DNA of 64,000 bases from Enterocloster alcoholdehydrogenati (GCF_013282095.1 NZ_BLTJ01000004.1:1-64000), one strand, 5' to 3'. Shown: positions 50,177 through 59,984, numbered from the stretch's first letter. Notes: a model not told the origin generated them from the letters alone. Made by a program: numbers and translations.

Positions 50177-51457
50177 ATGGCAAGTGTATTTACCGTATCC
50201 CAGGTAACCTCATATATCAAAAATATGTTCACACAGGATTTTGCCTTAAACAGAATCTCCATCCGGGGCGAGGTGTCTAACTGCAAATACCATTCCTCCG
50301 GCCATATCTACTTTACCTTAAAGGACGGCGGCGCACAGATTGCCGCCGTCATGTTTGCAGGACAGAGAAACGGCCTGAGCTTCCGTCTGGAAGAAGGTCA
50401 GGAGGTAGTGGTAAAGGGCACGGTAGACGTATATGAGAGGGATGGCCGCTATCAGCTTTATGCAAAGGAGATTGCCAGAGAAGGCAGGGGAGATCTCTTT
50501 GCAAGGTTTGAAGCGCTGCGAAATGAGCTGGAGGAAATGGGGATGTTTGATGCCTGCTATAAGCGTCCCATTCCCCGATATGCCAGACGGATCGGCATCG
50601 TCACTGCCGGCACAGGGGCTGCTATCCGTGATATCATGAACATTGCAGCCCGACGCAATCCCTATGTCCAGCTGGTTCTCTATCCGGCGCTTGTACAGGG
50701 AGAACAGGCCCAATACAGCATTGCAAAGGGGATTGAGACCCTGGATAAGCTGGGGCTGGACGTTCTGATCGTAGGACGGGGCGGAGGCTCCATCGAGGAT
50801 CTATGGGCTTTTAATGAGGAACGGGTGGCCAGAGCTATTTTTAACTGCTCTACCCCCGTGATTTCTGCCGTAGGCCACGAGACAGACGTAACCATAGCGG
50901 ATTATGTGGCAGACCTGCGTGCTCCCACGCCTTCTGCAGCAGCTGAACTGGCTGTGTTTGATTACCGTCAGTTTAAGGAGCAGATAGAACTCTATAGAGA
51001 TGTCCTGGAGCGCTCTGCCCGCCGCCGCATCGAAAAGACGCGGTTTATGCTGGAGCAGTGCCGGATGCGTCTTAAGCTTAAGGATCCGGCCCGCCAGATT
51101 AATGAAAAACGTCAGCGGCTGGCGGATCTGGAACAGGCGCTGGATTGGCAGATGAGGAATGCCCTGGATGAGGAGAGGTCCCGTTTAGACGATGACAGGA
51201 GCGTACTTGTCCGACTGATCCAGATGGCTGCCGCAGAGCAAAAACATCGTCTGGCTCTGGCAGCCACCCGTCTGGAAGGCCTTTCGCCCCTTAAAAAACT
51301 GGGCGGAGGATATGGCTTTATTCAGGACGAAAGGGGAAAGGGCCTGCGTTCCGTGACGCAGGTAAAAGAAGGGGAAACCATCCGTATCTATGCTGCAGAC
51401 GGCAGGATTGACGGAATGGTAAAACAAATAGAGCACACAGAGGAAAGGGAGGGATGA
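50177..51457 (+). CDS. xseA: Exodeoxyribonuclease VII large subunit
   Basis: A 426-residue nuclease. The N-terminal OB-fold (VFTVSQVTSYIKNMFTQDFALNRISIRGEVSNCKYHSSGHIYFTLKD) binds single-stranded DNA, and the catalytic domain has RIGIVTAGTGAAIRDIMNIAARRNPYVQLVLYPALVQG, VLIVGRGGGSIEDLWAFNEERVARAI and PVISAVGHETDVTIADYVADLRAPTPSAAAE. A long coiled coil follows. It degrades single-stranded DNA together with XseB. folD, which precedes it in Bacillus subtilis, is absent. Confidence 0.97.
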   Translation: MASVFTVSQVTSYIKNMFTQDFALNRISIRGEVSNCKYHSSGHIYFTLKDGGAQIAAVMFAGQRNGLSFRLEEGQEVVVKGTVDVYERDGRYQLYAKEIAREGRGDLFARFEALRNELEEMGMFDACYKRPIPRYARRIGIVTAGTGAAIRDIMNIAARRNPYVQLVLYPALVQGEQAQYSIAKGIETLDKLGLDVLIVGRGGGSIEDLWAFNEERVARAIFNCSTPVISAVGHETDVTIADYVADLRAPTPSAAAELAVFDYRQFKEQIELYRDVLERSARRRIEKTRFMLEQCRMRLKLKDPARQINEKRQRLADLEQALDWQMRNALDEERSRLDDDRSVLVRLIQMAAAEQKHRLALAATRLEGLSPLKKLGGGYGFIQDERGKGLRSVTQVKEGETIRIYAADGRIDGMVKQIEHTEEREG

Positions 51458-51693
51458 CCGTGCCGCGAAAGAAGTCAGAACAACCGGGAACGCCGGAAAA
51501 AACAGCCAGCATCGAGGAAAATTTCGCGCAGCTGGAAGCGATTATAAAAAAGCTGGAAGCAGGGGAAGATTCCTTAGAGGAGACCTTTGCGGGCTATGAA
51601 GCAGGCATGAAGCTTGTGAAATCCTTAAACGGACAGATCGATAACGTAGAAAAACAGATTCAGATATTGAGCGAGGGTGAAAGCAATGAGTGA
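51454..51693 (+). CDS. xseB: Exodeoxyribonuclease VII small subunit
   Basis: A 79-residue helical protein with the XseB core SIEENFAQLEAIIKKLEAGEDSLEETFAGYEAGMKLVKSLNGQIDNVEKQIQIL. The start overlaps the xseA stop (ATGA); GTG 51460 is an alternative start. Several copies bind the coiled coil of XseA. Confidence 0.95.
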   Translation: MTVPRKKSEQPGTPEKTASIEENFAQLEAIIKKLEAGEDSLEETFAGYEAGMKLVKSLNGQIDNVEKQIQILSEGESNE

Positions 51694-52597
51694 TAATACA
51701 ACATTCAAGAAGGAACTGGAAGAACGGGTAAAAGAGATAAATGAGGGAATTGCAGGGTATATGCCGGAGGAAAAGGGCCATCAGAAAACTATTTTCGAGG
51801 CTGTAAACTACAGTATGAACGCCGGCGGAAAACGGCTGCGCCCTCTGCTTATGCAGGAGATGAGCCGTCTTTTTGCCGGCCGGGTGTCTGATACCGTAAA
51901 ACCCTTTATGGCAGCTATTGAGATGATTCATACCTCATCTCTGATTCACGATGACCTGCCCTGCATGGATGACGATACCATCCGCAGAGGCAAGGCCAGC
52001 ACCTGGGCCGAGTACGGCGAGGATATCGGTGTGCTGGCGGGAGACGCTCTGATGATGTACGCCTTTGAGACAGCGGCCAGGGCCTTCGAGGCAGCTGAGG
52101 ATCCGGATGAGTTAAAGCGTGCAGGACAGGCTGTAGGAATCCTGGCGTCAAGGACCGGTATGCATGGCATGATCGGCGGTCAGACGGTAGATGTAGAGCT
52201 GGCAGGCGGGCCGATCCCCAAGGATAAGCTGGATTTTATCTACCGCTTAAAGACCGGAGCCCTGATCCAGGCAGCTATGCTGATCGGCGCGGTTCTTGGA
52301 GGCGCGGCAGATGAGGACTGCAGGATCGTAGAAGATCTGGCCGGAAAAATAGGACTGGCCTTCCAGATCCAGGATGATATCCTGGACGTGACCGGAGATG
52401 CCGCTGTGACTGGAAAGAGTGCGGGCAGTGATGAGAAAAACCAAAAAACCACCTATGTAACCATAGAGGGCCTGGAAAAAGCAAAAAAGGATGTGGAGGC
52501 GCTTTCGGCAGCCGCCATTTCCGATCTGGATAAGCTGCCGGGAAACAATGAGTTTCTGGTAGGCCTTATCCGCCTTCTGGTCAACAGAGAGAAGTAA
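51686..52597 (+). CDS. ispA: Polyprenyl diphosphate synthase (farnesyl diphosphate synthase, IspA type)
   Basis: A 303-residue prenyltransferase from ATG 51686, overlapping the xseB end by eight bases. The first Asp-rich motif is SLIHDDLPCMDDDTIRRGKAS, the second FQIQDDILDVTGD, and GGKRLRPLL with the substrate-binding Arg residues is near the start. The residues before the first motif (IHTSSLIHDD) suit a short-chain C15 product. It feeds undecaprenyl and other isoprenoid synthesis and lies just upstream of dxs. Confidence 0.94.
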   Translation: MSDNTTFKKELEERVKEINEGIAGYMPEEKGHQKTIFEAVNYSMNAGGKRLRPLLMQEMSRLFAGRVSDTVKPFMAAIEMIHTSSLIHDDLPCMDDDTIRRGKASTWAEYGEDIGVLAGDALMMYAFETAARAFEAAEDPDELKRAGQAVGILASRTGMHGMIGGQTVDVELAGGPIPKDKLDFIYRLKTGALIQAAMLIGAVLGGAADEDCRIVEDLAGKIGLAFQIQDDILDVTGDAAVTGKSAGSDEKNQKTTYVTIEGLEKAKKDVEALSAAAISDLDKLPGNNEFLVGLIRLLVNREK

Positions 52598-52627
52598 TCC
52601 TAGAAAATAATAAGGAAGTGCGAGCCT

Positions 52628-54541
52628 ATGATATTGGAACAGATAAAGGGACCGGAGGAGCTAAAGAGCCTGTCGGCCCATGAACTGACCATACTGGCAG
52701 AAGAGATACGCACCTTTCTGGTGGAGAAGATCAGCCGTACCGGCGGCCATCTGGCTTCCAATTTAGGCGTGGTGGAGCTGACTATTGCCCTGTTTAAAAC
52801 CTTTGATCTGCCCAAAGACAAGATCATCTGGGATGTAGGCCATCAGTCCTATACCCATAAGATATTAAGCGGCCGGATGGGAGAGTTTGACGAGCTGCGC
52901 CAGTATGGAGGCTTGAGCGGTTTTCCAAAGCGTAAGGAAAGCCCGTACGACTCCTTTGACACGGGACACAGTTCCACCTCCATCTCTGCGGGCCTGGGGA
53001 TTGCTCAGGGCCGGGATATCCTGGGGGAGGATTACCGTGTGGTATCCGTGATCGGAGACGGCGCTCTTACGGGAGGGATGGCATATGAAGCATTAAACAA
53101 TGCGGCCAGAATGAAGAAAAATTTCATAATTGTATTAAATGACAATGAGATGTCCATTTCTGAAAATGTAGGCGGTATGTCCCGGTATTTAAGCGGACTC
53201 CGCACGGGTGCCGGCTACAATGATCTGAAAAAGAGCATTGCAGACGTTTTGGGAAAGGTGCCTGTGGTGGGAGATGCGGTCATTCACAGGCTGAAACGCA
53301 CCAAGGACAGCATTAAGCAGCTTTTTATACCAGGTATGCTGTTTGAAAATATGGGGATCACCTACCTGGGGCCTGTGGACGGCCACAATATACCGGCCCT
53401 CTGCAAGGTGCTGCGGGAGGCACAGAAACTGGATCATGCAGTTCTGGTTCATGTGATCACTCAAAAAGGCAGGGGTTATGGGCCTGCACAGAAGAACCCT
53501 TCCGGATTCCACGGAATCGGTCCCTTTGACATTGCCACGGGAAAAGAGAGCGGGGAGAAGAAATATCCTTCCTATACGGATGTATTTTCAAGAAAGCTGT
53601 GCCAGCTGGGAGAGACACATCCTGAGCTGGTGGCAGTGACGGCTGCTATGCCGGACGGCACCGGTCTTGCAGCTTTTGGAAAAAAATTCCCTGACCGTTT
53701 TTTTGATGTGGGGATTGCGGAGGCACACGCAGTTACCAGCGCTGCCGGTATGGCTGCGGCGGGACTGCGTCCGGTGGTGGCCGTGTACTCCTCTTTTCTG
53801 CAAAGAGGATATGACCAGATTCTTCACGATGTCTGCATCCAGAATCTTCCAGTGCTGTTTGCCATAGACCGTGCAGGGCTGGTAGGAAGCGACGGGGAGA
53901 CCCATCAGGGAATCTTTGACTATTCCTATCTGACCTCCGTTCCCAACATGACGGTGATGGCGCCGAAAAATTTGTGGGAGCTTCGGGCTATGCTGGAATT
54001 TGCCATGGACTATAAGGCTCCTCTTGCCATCCGTTACCCCAGAGGCACCGCCTACAGGGGGCTGCGTGAATTTACCCGGCCTATTGCCTATGGAAAAGGA
54101 GAACTGCTTTATGAAGAAAGAGGAATCGCCCTTATGGCAGTGGGAAGTATGGTAAGCACAGCAGAGCACGTGCGTGAGAAACTGAAGGAAGAAGGGTACA
54201 CCTGCAGCCTTGTAAACGGCCGTTTTGTAAAGCCCTTTGACCGGGAACTGGTGGCCCGTATGGCCAAAAATCACAGCCTGATCGTCACGCTGGAGGAAAA
54301 TGTGCTCCAGGGCGGCTATGGACTTCCCATCACGGCGTATATCCACGAACACGATCCGAAGGTGCGCGTTTTAAACATCGCTCTTCCGGACGCCTATGTG
54401 GAGCATGGAAACGTATCCCTTCTCCGCCAGGGACTGGGGATCGACAGCGACTCCATCATCCGCAGGCTGAAGGCAGAAGGCTGGCTTGAGGGGCAAAAGC
54501 GCCTGCAGAAAGAGGGACACAGACAGGAGAACCACGAATGA
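52628..54541 (+). CDS. dxs: 1-deoxy-D-xylulose-5-phosphate synthase
   Basis: A 637-residue thiamine-diphosphate enzyme, first step of the MEP isoprenoid pathway (pyruvate plus glyceraldehyde 3-phosphate). TPP-binding block GDGALTGGMAYEALNNA, the H-containing blocks DVGHQSYTHKIL and FDTGHSSTSISAGLG, and the transketolase-type pyrimidine domain (FDVGIAEAHAVTSAAGMAAAG) and C-terminal domain are complete. The stop overlaps the tlyA start. Confidence 0.98.
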   Translation: MILEQIKGPEELKSLSAHELTILAEEIRTFLVEKISRTGGHLASNLGVVELTIALFKTFDLPKDKIIWDVGHQSYTHKILSGRMGEFDELRQYGGLSGFPKRKESPYDSFDTGHSSTSISAGLGIAQGRDILGEDYRVVSVIGDGALTGGMAYEALNNAARMKKNFIIVLNDNEMSISENVGGMSRYLSGLRTGAGYNDLKKSIADVLGKVPVVGDAVIHRLKRTKDSIKQLFIPGMLFENMGITYLGPVDGHNIPALCKVLREAQKLDHAVLVHVITQKGRGYGPAQKNPSGFHGIGPFDIATGKESGEKKYPSYTDVFSRKLCQLGETHPELVAVTAAMPDGTGLAAFGKKFPDRFFDVGIAEAHAVTSAAGMAAAGLRPVVAVYSSFLQRGYDQILHDVCIQNLPVLFAIDRAGLVGSDGETHQGIFDYSYLTSVPNMTVMAPKNLWELRAMLEFAMDYKAPLAIRYPRGTAYRGLREFTRPIAYGKGELLYEERGIALMAVGSMVSTAEHVREKLKEEGYTCSLVNGRFVKPFDRELVARMAKNHSLIVTLEENVLQGGYGLPITAYIHEHDPKVRVLNIALPDAYVEHGNVSLLRQGLGIDSDSIIRRLKAEGWLEGQKRLQKEGHRQENHE

Positions 54542-55365
54542 AAGAACGATTAGACGTACTGCTTGTAAAGAGAAATCTTGCAGAATCCAGGGAAAAGGCA
54601 AAGGCCCTGATCATGTCCGGCATTGTCTATGTAAACGGACAGAAAGAAGATAAAGCGGGGACTGCCTTTCTTGATACCGTTCCCATTGAAGTCAGAGGCA
54701 GTACCTTAAAATACGTAAGCCGGGGCGGCCTTAAGCTGGAAAAGGCCATGGACCGTTTCGGCGTCCGCCTGGACGGAAAAGTCTGTATGGATGTAGGAGC
54801 ATCCACCGGCGGATTTACGGACTGTATGCTTCAGAACGGGGCTGTAAAGGTCTATTCCGTAGACGTGGGCCACGGCCAGCTGGCCTGGAAACTGCGCAAT
54901 GATGAGCGGGTAGTCTGCATGGAAAAGACAAACATCCGCTACGTCACCCCGGAGGAGATAGAAGATCCCATCGGCTTTGCAAGCATTGATGTGTCCTTCA
55001 TCTCCCTGACCAAGGTTCTGGGGCCGGTAAAGGCCCTTTTAGAGGATTACGGCCAGATTGTATGCCTGATTAAACCCCAGTTTGAGGCGGGCAGGGAAAA
55101 GGTGGGAAAGAAAGGCGTAGTCAGAGACCCTTCCGTTCATCTGGAAGTGATTGAGATGGTTATAGATTATGCCCTTTCCATCGGTTTTGAAGTCCTGAAT
55201 CTGGAATTTTCCCCGATCAAGGGGCCGGAGGGAAATATTGAGTATCTGCTTTACCTTCAGAAACATCCCAAGCAGGAGGAAGCAGAGTACGCAGTGCGCC
55301 ATGAAGCGGCAGCGGATCCCCGGACCGTGGTGGATGAGGCCCATGGTACTCTGGATCATTCATAG
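54538..55365 (+). CDS. tlyA: TlyA family rRNA methyltransferase (YqxC-like)
   Basis: A 275-residue protein with an N-terminal S4 RNA-binding domain (MKERLDVLLVKRNLAESREKAKALIMSGIVYVNG) and a class I methyltransferase domain (GKVCMDVGASTGGFTDCMLQNGA, DVSFISLTKVLGPV). TlyA enzymes 2'-O-methylate rRNA in some bacteria; in Firmicutes the same family is linked to hemolysin annotation. It is the standard neighbour of dxs. ATGA overlap with dxs. Confidence 0.95.
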   Translation: MKERLDVLLVKRNLAESREKAKALIMSGIVYVNGQKEDKAGTAFLDTVPIEVRGSTLKYVSRGGLKLEKAMDRFGVRLDGKVCMDVGASTGGFTDCMLQNGAVKVYSVDVGHGQLAWKLRNDERVVCMEKTNIRYVTPEEIEDPIGFASIDVSFISLTKVLGPVKALLEDYGQIVCLIKPQFEAGREKVGKKGVVRDPSVHLEVIEMVIDYALSIGFEVLNLEFSPIKGPEGNIEYLLYLQKHPKQEEAEYAVRHEAAADPRTVVDEAHGTLDHS

Positions 55366-55385
55366 AAAATGACAGGAAGTGGCAG

Positions 55386-56225
55386 ATGAAATACTTTTAC
55401 TTGATAGCTAATCTGGCGAAGGAGCTGGTTCCTGAGACCAGGGCGTATATCATTGACCGTCTGGAAAAGAGGGGGGCGCAGTGCCGTTTCCTCAGTCCGG
55501 CTCAGCAGAATAAATATGGAAAACACACCCCTTCTGAGCTGGTACCTTCAGAGACGGAGTGTGTCATCACCATTGGCGGTGATGGAACCCTGATCCAGGC
55601 TGCCAGAGATCTGGCAGGGCGTAATATCCCTCTTTTGGGAGTCAACCGGGGCCATCTGGGATTCTTAAACCAGGTGAGCACAGAAGAGGAGATAGAGGAG
55701 GCGATTGAAGCCCTGACACAGGACCGCTATGAACTGGAACGGCGGATGATGATCCGCGGAACGGTGTTTCATGAGGGAAAACCGGTATTCCAGGATATTG
55801 CATTAAATGAGATTGCCGTCACCAGCCAGGTTCCGCTGCGGGTTCTGCGCTATCAGGTGTCGGTGAATGACGAATATTTAAACCACTACAGCGCAGACGG
55901 AGTTTTGGTGGCTACACCCACCGGCTCTACGGCCTACAACCTATCTGCGGGCGGGCCGGTGATGGCCCCGGCGGGCCGGATGATGGCTTTGACACCGGTG
56001 TGTCCTCATTCGTTAAATGCGAGAAGCATTGTCCTTGCGCCGGAGGACCGGGTGCGCATCGGCGTGTCAAACAGCGGACGGGTCTCCTTTGACGGGGATT
56101 CCACGGCGGATCTGGAAACAGGAGACAGCCTGGCAGTAGAACGTTCCGGGCTGGAAACGGTGATGATCCGCAGAAAAAAACAGTCATTTATGCAGAACCT
56201 AAGCGACCATTTAAGCGGTATTTAA
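55386..56225 (+). CDS. nadK: NAD kinase
   Basis: A 279-residue ATP-NAD kinase. The catalytic GGDGT motif is in CVITIGGDGTLIQAARDL, followed by GVNRGHLGFLNQV and the second block NEIAVTSQ ... ADGVLVATPTGSTAYNLSAGGPVM. It phosphorylates NAD+ to NADP+. It sits between tlyA and argR. Confidence 0.97.
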   Translation: MKYFYLIANLAKELVPETRAYIIDRLEKRGAQCRFLSPAQQNKYGKHTPSELVPSETECVITIGGDGTLIQAARDLAGRNIPLLGVNRGHLGFLNQVSTEEEIEEAIEALTQDRYELERRMMIRGTVFHEGKPVFQDIALNEIAVTSQVPLRVLRYQVSVNDEYLNHYSADGVLVATPTGSTAYNLSAGGPVMAPAGRMMALTPVCPHSLNARSIVLAPEDRVRIGVSNSGRVSFDGDSTADLETGDSLAVERSGLETVMIRRKKQSFMQNLSDHLSGI

Positions 56226-56239
56226 GGGAGGGAACACAC

Positions 56240-56692
56240 ATGAAGGTAGAACGCCACAGCAAGATCGTGGAACTGATCGGAAAATATGAGATAGAGACGC
56301 AGGAGGAACTGGCTGAGAAGTTAAATAAAGCCGGCTTTAATGTGACTCAGGCCACGGTCTCCCGAGATATCCGTGAGCTTAAACTGACCAAGATCCAGGG
56401 TGAGAATGGCAGACAGCGGTATGTGGTTCTGGAGAGTCCAAGAGGAACTTCGGCCATCAAATACATCCGTATTTTAAAGGATGGATTCATGTCCATGGAT
56501 ATGGCGCAGAATATTCTTGTGATTAAAACGGTATCCGGTATGGCCATGGCAGTAGCTGCTGCCCTTGACGCCATCCACTTTCAGGAGGTAGTTGGATGTA
56601 TTGCGGGAGACGACACCATTATGTGCGCCGTGCGCAGCGTAGATGACACCATTATCGTTATGGAAAAGATAAAAAAGATGGTGGAGGATTAG
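56240..56692 (+). CDS. argR: Arginine repressor ArgR/AhrC
   Basis: A 150-residue regulator: winged helix at residues 1-70 (KIVELIGKYEIETQEELAEKLNKAGFNVTQATVSRDIRELKLTKI) and the arginine-binding hexamerisation domain (VSGMAMAVAAALDAIHFQEVVGCIAGDDTIMCAVRSVDDTIIVMEKI). It represses arginine biosynthesis when arginine is bound. Gap of 14 bp to nadK. Confidence 0.97.
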   Translation: MKVERHSKIVELIGKYEIETQEELAEKLNKAGFNVTQATVSRDIRELKLTKIQGENGRQRYVVLESPRGTSAIKYIRILKDGFMSMDMAQNILVIKTVSGMAMAVAAALDAIHFQEVVGCIAGDDTIMCAVRSVDDTIIVMEKIKKMVED

Positions 56693-56817
56693 GGTACTGC
56701 GTTATTCACTTTCAGCAAAACAGCACAGAATACAGGGCTGCCTGGTAAAATGTGAGTGATGCAGTACGCCGGATTTCCTTAAAATGCGCAGAAACGAAGA
56801 GAAAAGAGAGGAATCAG

Positions 56818-58494
56818 ATGTTACTGGAACTGCATGTTAAAAATCTGGCTCTTATTGAGAAGGCGGATGTGGAGTTTGGCGAGGGCTTAAATATCCTGAC
56901 CGGTGAGACCGGTGCTGGAAAGTCCATTATCATCGGCTCTGTGACCATGGCTCTGGGGGGAAAGGCTTCCAGAGACAGCATACGCCACGGAGCCCCCTAC
57001 GCTTATATTGAACTGGTCTTTTCCGTTTCAGGAGAGGAAAAGCGAAAGGCCTTAAAGGAGCTGGATACAGAGCCAACAGAGGATGGTCTGATTATTATAT
57101 CGCGCAAGATCACTCCATCCAGAAGCGTCAGCCGAATCAATGATGAGATGGTAACTACTGCAAGGCTGAGGCAGATTACCGGTCTTCTGCTTGATATTCA
57201 CGGCCAGCATGAGCATCAGTCTCTGCTGTATAAGTCAAAACATCTTGAAATCCTGGACGCCTACGTCAAGGCACAGACCCAACCGGAAAAAAAGAAGATA
57301 GAAGCGGAGTACCGAAATTACTGCGCCTTAAAAGAACGCCTGGCTTCCTTTCAGATGAATACGGATGCCAGACTTAGAGAGGCGGATTTTCTGCGCTTTG
57401 AGATCCAGGAGATTGAGGATGGAAATATAAAAGAGGGCGAGGAGGAGGAGCTGACGGCCCGGTACCGCCGTTTTTCACACGCACGGCGGATTGCGGAAAG
57501 CCTGACCGAGGCCTATGACTGCCTTCAGGGGGACGGGATTACCAGGGCGCTGCGGTCTGTGGAGCAGGTGACGGATTTTGATGAGGCCTTACAGGGCATC
57601 CGGGATCAGCTGTATGATGCGGAGGCTATTATAAGCGACGCCGGACGGGAGATTTCAGGCTACTTAAGCAGCATGGAGTTTGACGAGGAGACCTGGCGGC
57701 GGACGGAGGAGCGGCTGGATCAGATTCACAGCCTGCAGAGTAAATATGGGGCTACGCCTCAGGCCATAGAGGCACGTCTGAAAGAAAAAAGGAAACGTCT
57801 GGAAGAACTGGAAGATTATGACGCCTTCAGGGAACGGACGGAAAAAGAGTTAAAAGCTTCCTCGGATCATCTTGCCGGCCTTTGTGCAGACTTATCAGAG
57901 ATACGCAAAAGCGCTTCTGTAAAGCTGGTGGAGAGAATTCGTCAGGGACTTTTGGATCTCAACTTTTTAGATGTGGAATTTGATATGGAATTTGACCGCC
58001 TGGATCACTTTACGGCGGGAGGATGGGATGAGGCGCAGTTTCTTATTTCCACCAATCCCGGACAGCCCATGCGGCCTTTAAAGGATGTGGCCTCCGGAGG
58101 CGAGCTATCCCGTATCATGCTGGCTATCAAGACGGTGCTTGCGGATTCGGATGAAATTCCCACACTGATCTTTGATGAGATCGATACGGGAATCAGCGGC
58201 CGCACGGCTCAGAAGGTATCAGAGAAGCTTTCCTATATAGGCGGCAGCCATCAGGTCATCTGCATTACCCATCTGCCTCAGATCGCAGCCATGGCGGATA
58301 TTCATTTTGAAATAAAAAAATCGGCAAATGGGAATATGACGGCCACTACCATCGAAAGGCTGGGGCGGGAGGAAGAAATAAAAGAACTTGCAAGGCTGCT
58401 GGGCGGCGCTCAGATCACGGAGGCTGTGCTTAAAAATGCAGGAGAAATGAAGGATCTGGCAGACCAGACAAAAAAGCCAATGATGGCAAGATAA
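56818..58494 (+). CDS. recN: DNA repair protein RecN
   Basis: A 558-residue SMC-like ATPase from ATG 56818 behind AAGAGAGGAA. Walker A is ILTGETGAGKSIIIGSV near residue 35, the signature is DVASGGELSRIMLAIKTVLA, and Walker B is TLIFDEIDTGISG. A coiled coil lies between. HGQHEHQSLL is a family-specific motif. RecN acts on double-strand breaks during recombination repair. Confidence 0.97.
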   Translation: MLLELHVKNLALIEKADVEFGEGLNILTGETGAGKSIIIGSVTMALGGKASRDSIRHGAPYAYIELVFSVSGEEKRKALKELDTEPTEDGLIIISRKITPSRSVSRINDEMVTTARLRQITGLLLDIHGQHEHQSLLYKSKHLEILDAYVKAQTQPEKKKIEAEYRNYCALKERLASFQMNTDARLREADFLRFEIQEIEDGNIKEGEEEELTARYRRFSHARRIAESLTEAYDCLQGDGITRALRSVEQVTDFDEALQGIRDQLYDAEAIISDAGREISGYLSSMEFDEETWRRTEERLDQIHSLQSKYGATPQAIEARLKEKRKRLEELEDYDAFRERTEKELKASSDHLAGLCADLSEIRKSASVKLVERIRQGLLDLNFLDVEFDMEFDRLDHFTAGGWDEAQFLISTNPGQPMRPLKDVASGGELSRIMLAIKTVLADSDEIPTLIFDEIDTGISGRTAQKVSEKLSYIGGSHQVICITHLPQIAAMADIHFEIKKSANGNMTATTIERLGREEEIKELARLLGGAQITEAVLKNAGEMKDLADQTKKPMMAR

Positions 58495-58568
58495 AACCAG
58501 ATTGAAACCGGCTCTGCAAACCCATACTAATGACAGACGCAATCGTCATTCGTAAGGAGGCAGGGCAT

Positions 58569-59855
58569 ATGAGAAGGAGAAAATCAGGATTATACAGGCG
58601 GCTGGCCTGGATCTTCTGGCTGACCGCCATCGCCGGAACCGGCTTTGTGTGGTATTTGGCAGACCGGTCGGTTCCTGACCGTATCAGCATCATTGAAAAC
58701 CAGCAGGAGGAATTTGCTTTTCCCCTGCTTTGGAAAACCACTCTTTCCAGCGGCAGTACAGAGGTGGCCCTGGGAAATGAAAGCAATATACCCGCAGATG
58801 AAATCACCATAAGCAGCAGCGAGCCATTTTCTATTTTTGCAGGTGAAAAGGGAAGCTACCAGGTAGATTTAAAACTCCTGGGGCTTATTAAGTTTAAAGA
58901 TATTCAGGTAGATGTGGTGGACACCCAGTACGCCGTTCCCTGCGGCACTCCCATAGGCATTTACTTAAAATCAAACGGAATTATGGTCATAGGCACCGGA
59001 CGGGTCACAGGGGAGGACGGTGTGGAGACAGAACCGGCATACGGCCGGTTAAAATCAGGCGATTACATTGAAGCCTTTAACGGAGCACCTCTATCAACCA
59101 AAGAGGAACTGATCCAGAAGGTGGAAAACTGGGAAGGCGGTCAGGCAAGCCTCACCATCCGGAGGGAGGGTGAGACTATGGAGGTGGCTTTGGATCCGGT
59201 AAAAGGATCAGACGGCCAGTATAAGCTGGGAGCCTGGGTTCGGGACGATACCCAGGGCATCGGCACGATTACCTATGTAGATCCCAATGGAAACTTTGGA
59301 GCGCTGGGCCATGGCATCAGTGACAGCGATACCGGGGAATTGGTGGAGATTGAGAACGGCGCTCTCTATACGGCAAAGATCATGGGCGTGGAAAAAGGGG
59401 AGGCGGGCAAACCAGGCCTTTTATCAGGCGTCATTTACTACGGCCCTCAGTCCTGTATGGGTGAGATATCATCCAACACAGAGGACGGTATTTTCGGGAA
59501 GGTGAATCAGCAGTTTAAAAAGGAACTGTCAGGCGAACCGGTGGAGATCGCCAGACGCCAGGAGGTAAAGCCGGGGCCGGCAGTGATCCGAACTACGGTT
59601 TCCGGTGAGACGAAGGATTACTCGGTGGAGATTCAGAAGGTAGATTACAGCGCCACTAAGAAAAATAAGACCATGGTTTTAAAAGTTACGGATCCGGAGC
59701 TTCTGGCGTTTACCGGCGGGATCGTTCAGGGATTGTCGGGAACTCCCATTTTGCAGGATGGAAAACTGGTGGGGGCAGTAACGCACGTATTTGTGCAGGA
59801 TCCAACAAGAGGATACGGAATTTTGGCAGAAGATATGCTGAAATATGAGGAATGA
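58569..59855 (+). CDS. spoIVB: SpoIVB serine peptidase
   Basis: A 428-residue exported signalling protease from ATG 58569, eight bases after AAGGAGG. An N-terminal membrane helix (RLAWIFWLTAIAGTGFVWYLA) is followed by a PDZ domain (GRVTGEDGVETEPAYGRLKSGDYIEAFNGAPLSTKEELIQKVENW) and the S55 peptidase domain with the His in NFGALGHGISDSDTG and the Ser in IVQGLSGTPILQDGKLVGAVTHV. Made in the forespore, it cleaves SpoIVFA and so triggers sigma-K activation in the mother cell. It lies directly upstream of spo0A as in all spore formers. Confidence 0.96.
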   Translation: MRRRKSGLYRRLAWIFWLTAIAGTGFVWYLADRSVPDRISIIENQQEEFAFPLLWKTTLSSGSTEVALGNESNIPADEITISSSEPFSIFAGEKGSYQVDLKLLGLIKFKDIQVDVVDTQYAVPCGTPIGIYLKSNGIMVIGTGRVTGEDGVETEPAYGRLKSGDYIEAFNGAPLSTKEELIQKVENWEGGQASLTIRREGETMEVALDPVKGSDGQYKLGAWVRDDTQGIGTITYVDPNGNFGALGHGISDSDTGELVEIENGALYTAKIMGVEKGEAGKPGLLSGVIYYGPQSCMGEISSNTEDGIFGKVNQQFKKELSGEPVEIARRQEVKPGPAVIRTTVSGETKDYSVEIQKVDYSATKKNKTMVLKVTDPELLAFTGGIVQGLSGTPILQDGKLVGAVTHVFVQDPTRGYGILAEDMLKYEE

Positions 59856-59875
59856 TAGAGAAGATGGTTACAAAA

Positions 59876-59882
59876 TGTCGAA
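59876..59882 (+). promoter_or_regulatory. 0A box upstream of spo0A
   Basis: TGTCGAA matches the Spo0A recognition consensus TGNCGAA and is followed by A residues as in strong boxes. It lies 196 bp upstream of the spo0A start and about 52 bp upstream of the -35, consistent with autoregulation. Confidence 0.6.
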
Positions 59883-59933
59883 AAATACCAAAAATACACG
59901 AAAAAATGTGTCTAAATTTGCGACTACCAGATA

Positions 59934-59963
59934 TTGCCAAATGACAAGATGTGCCTGTATAAT
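59934..59963 (+). promoter_or_regulatory. Sigma-A-type promoter of spo0A
   Basis: TTGCCA (59934-59939), 18-bp spacer, TATAAT (59958-59963). No convincing sigma-H promoter was found by eye. Confidence 0.7.
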
Positions 59964-59984
59964 ATAAAATGTTACTGATCAAGA

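Noticed and set aside
53588-54352. 254-codon minus-strand frame opposite dxs
   Set aside because: Lies entirely inside the well-supported dxs gene and shows no recognisable domain.
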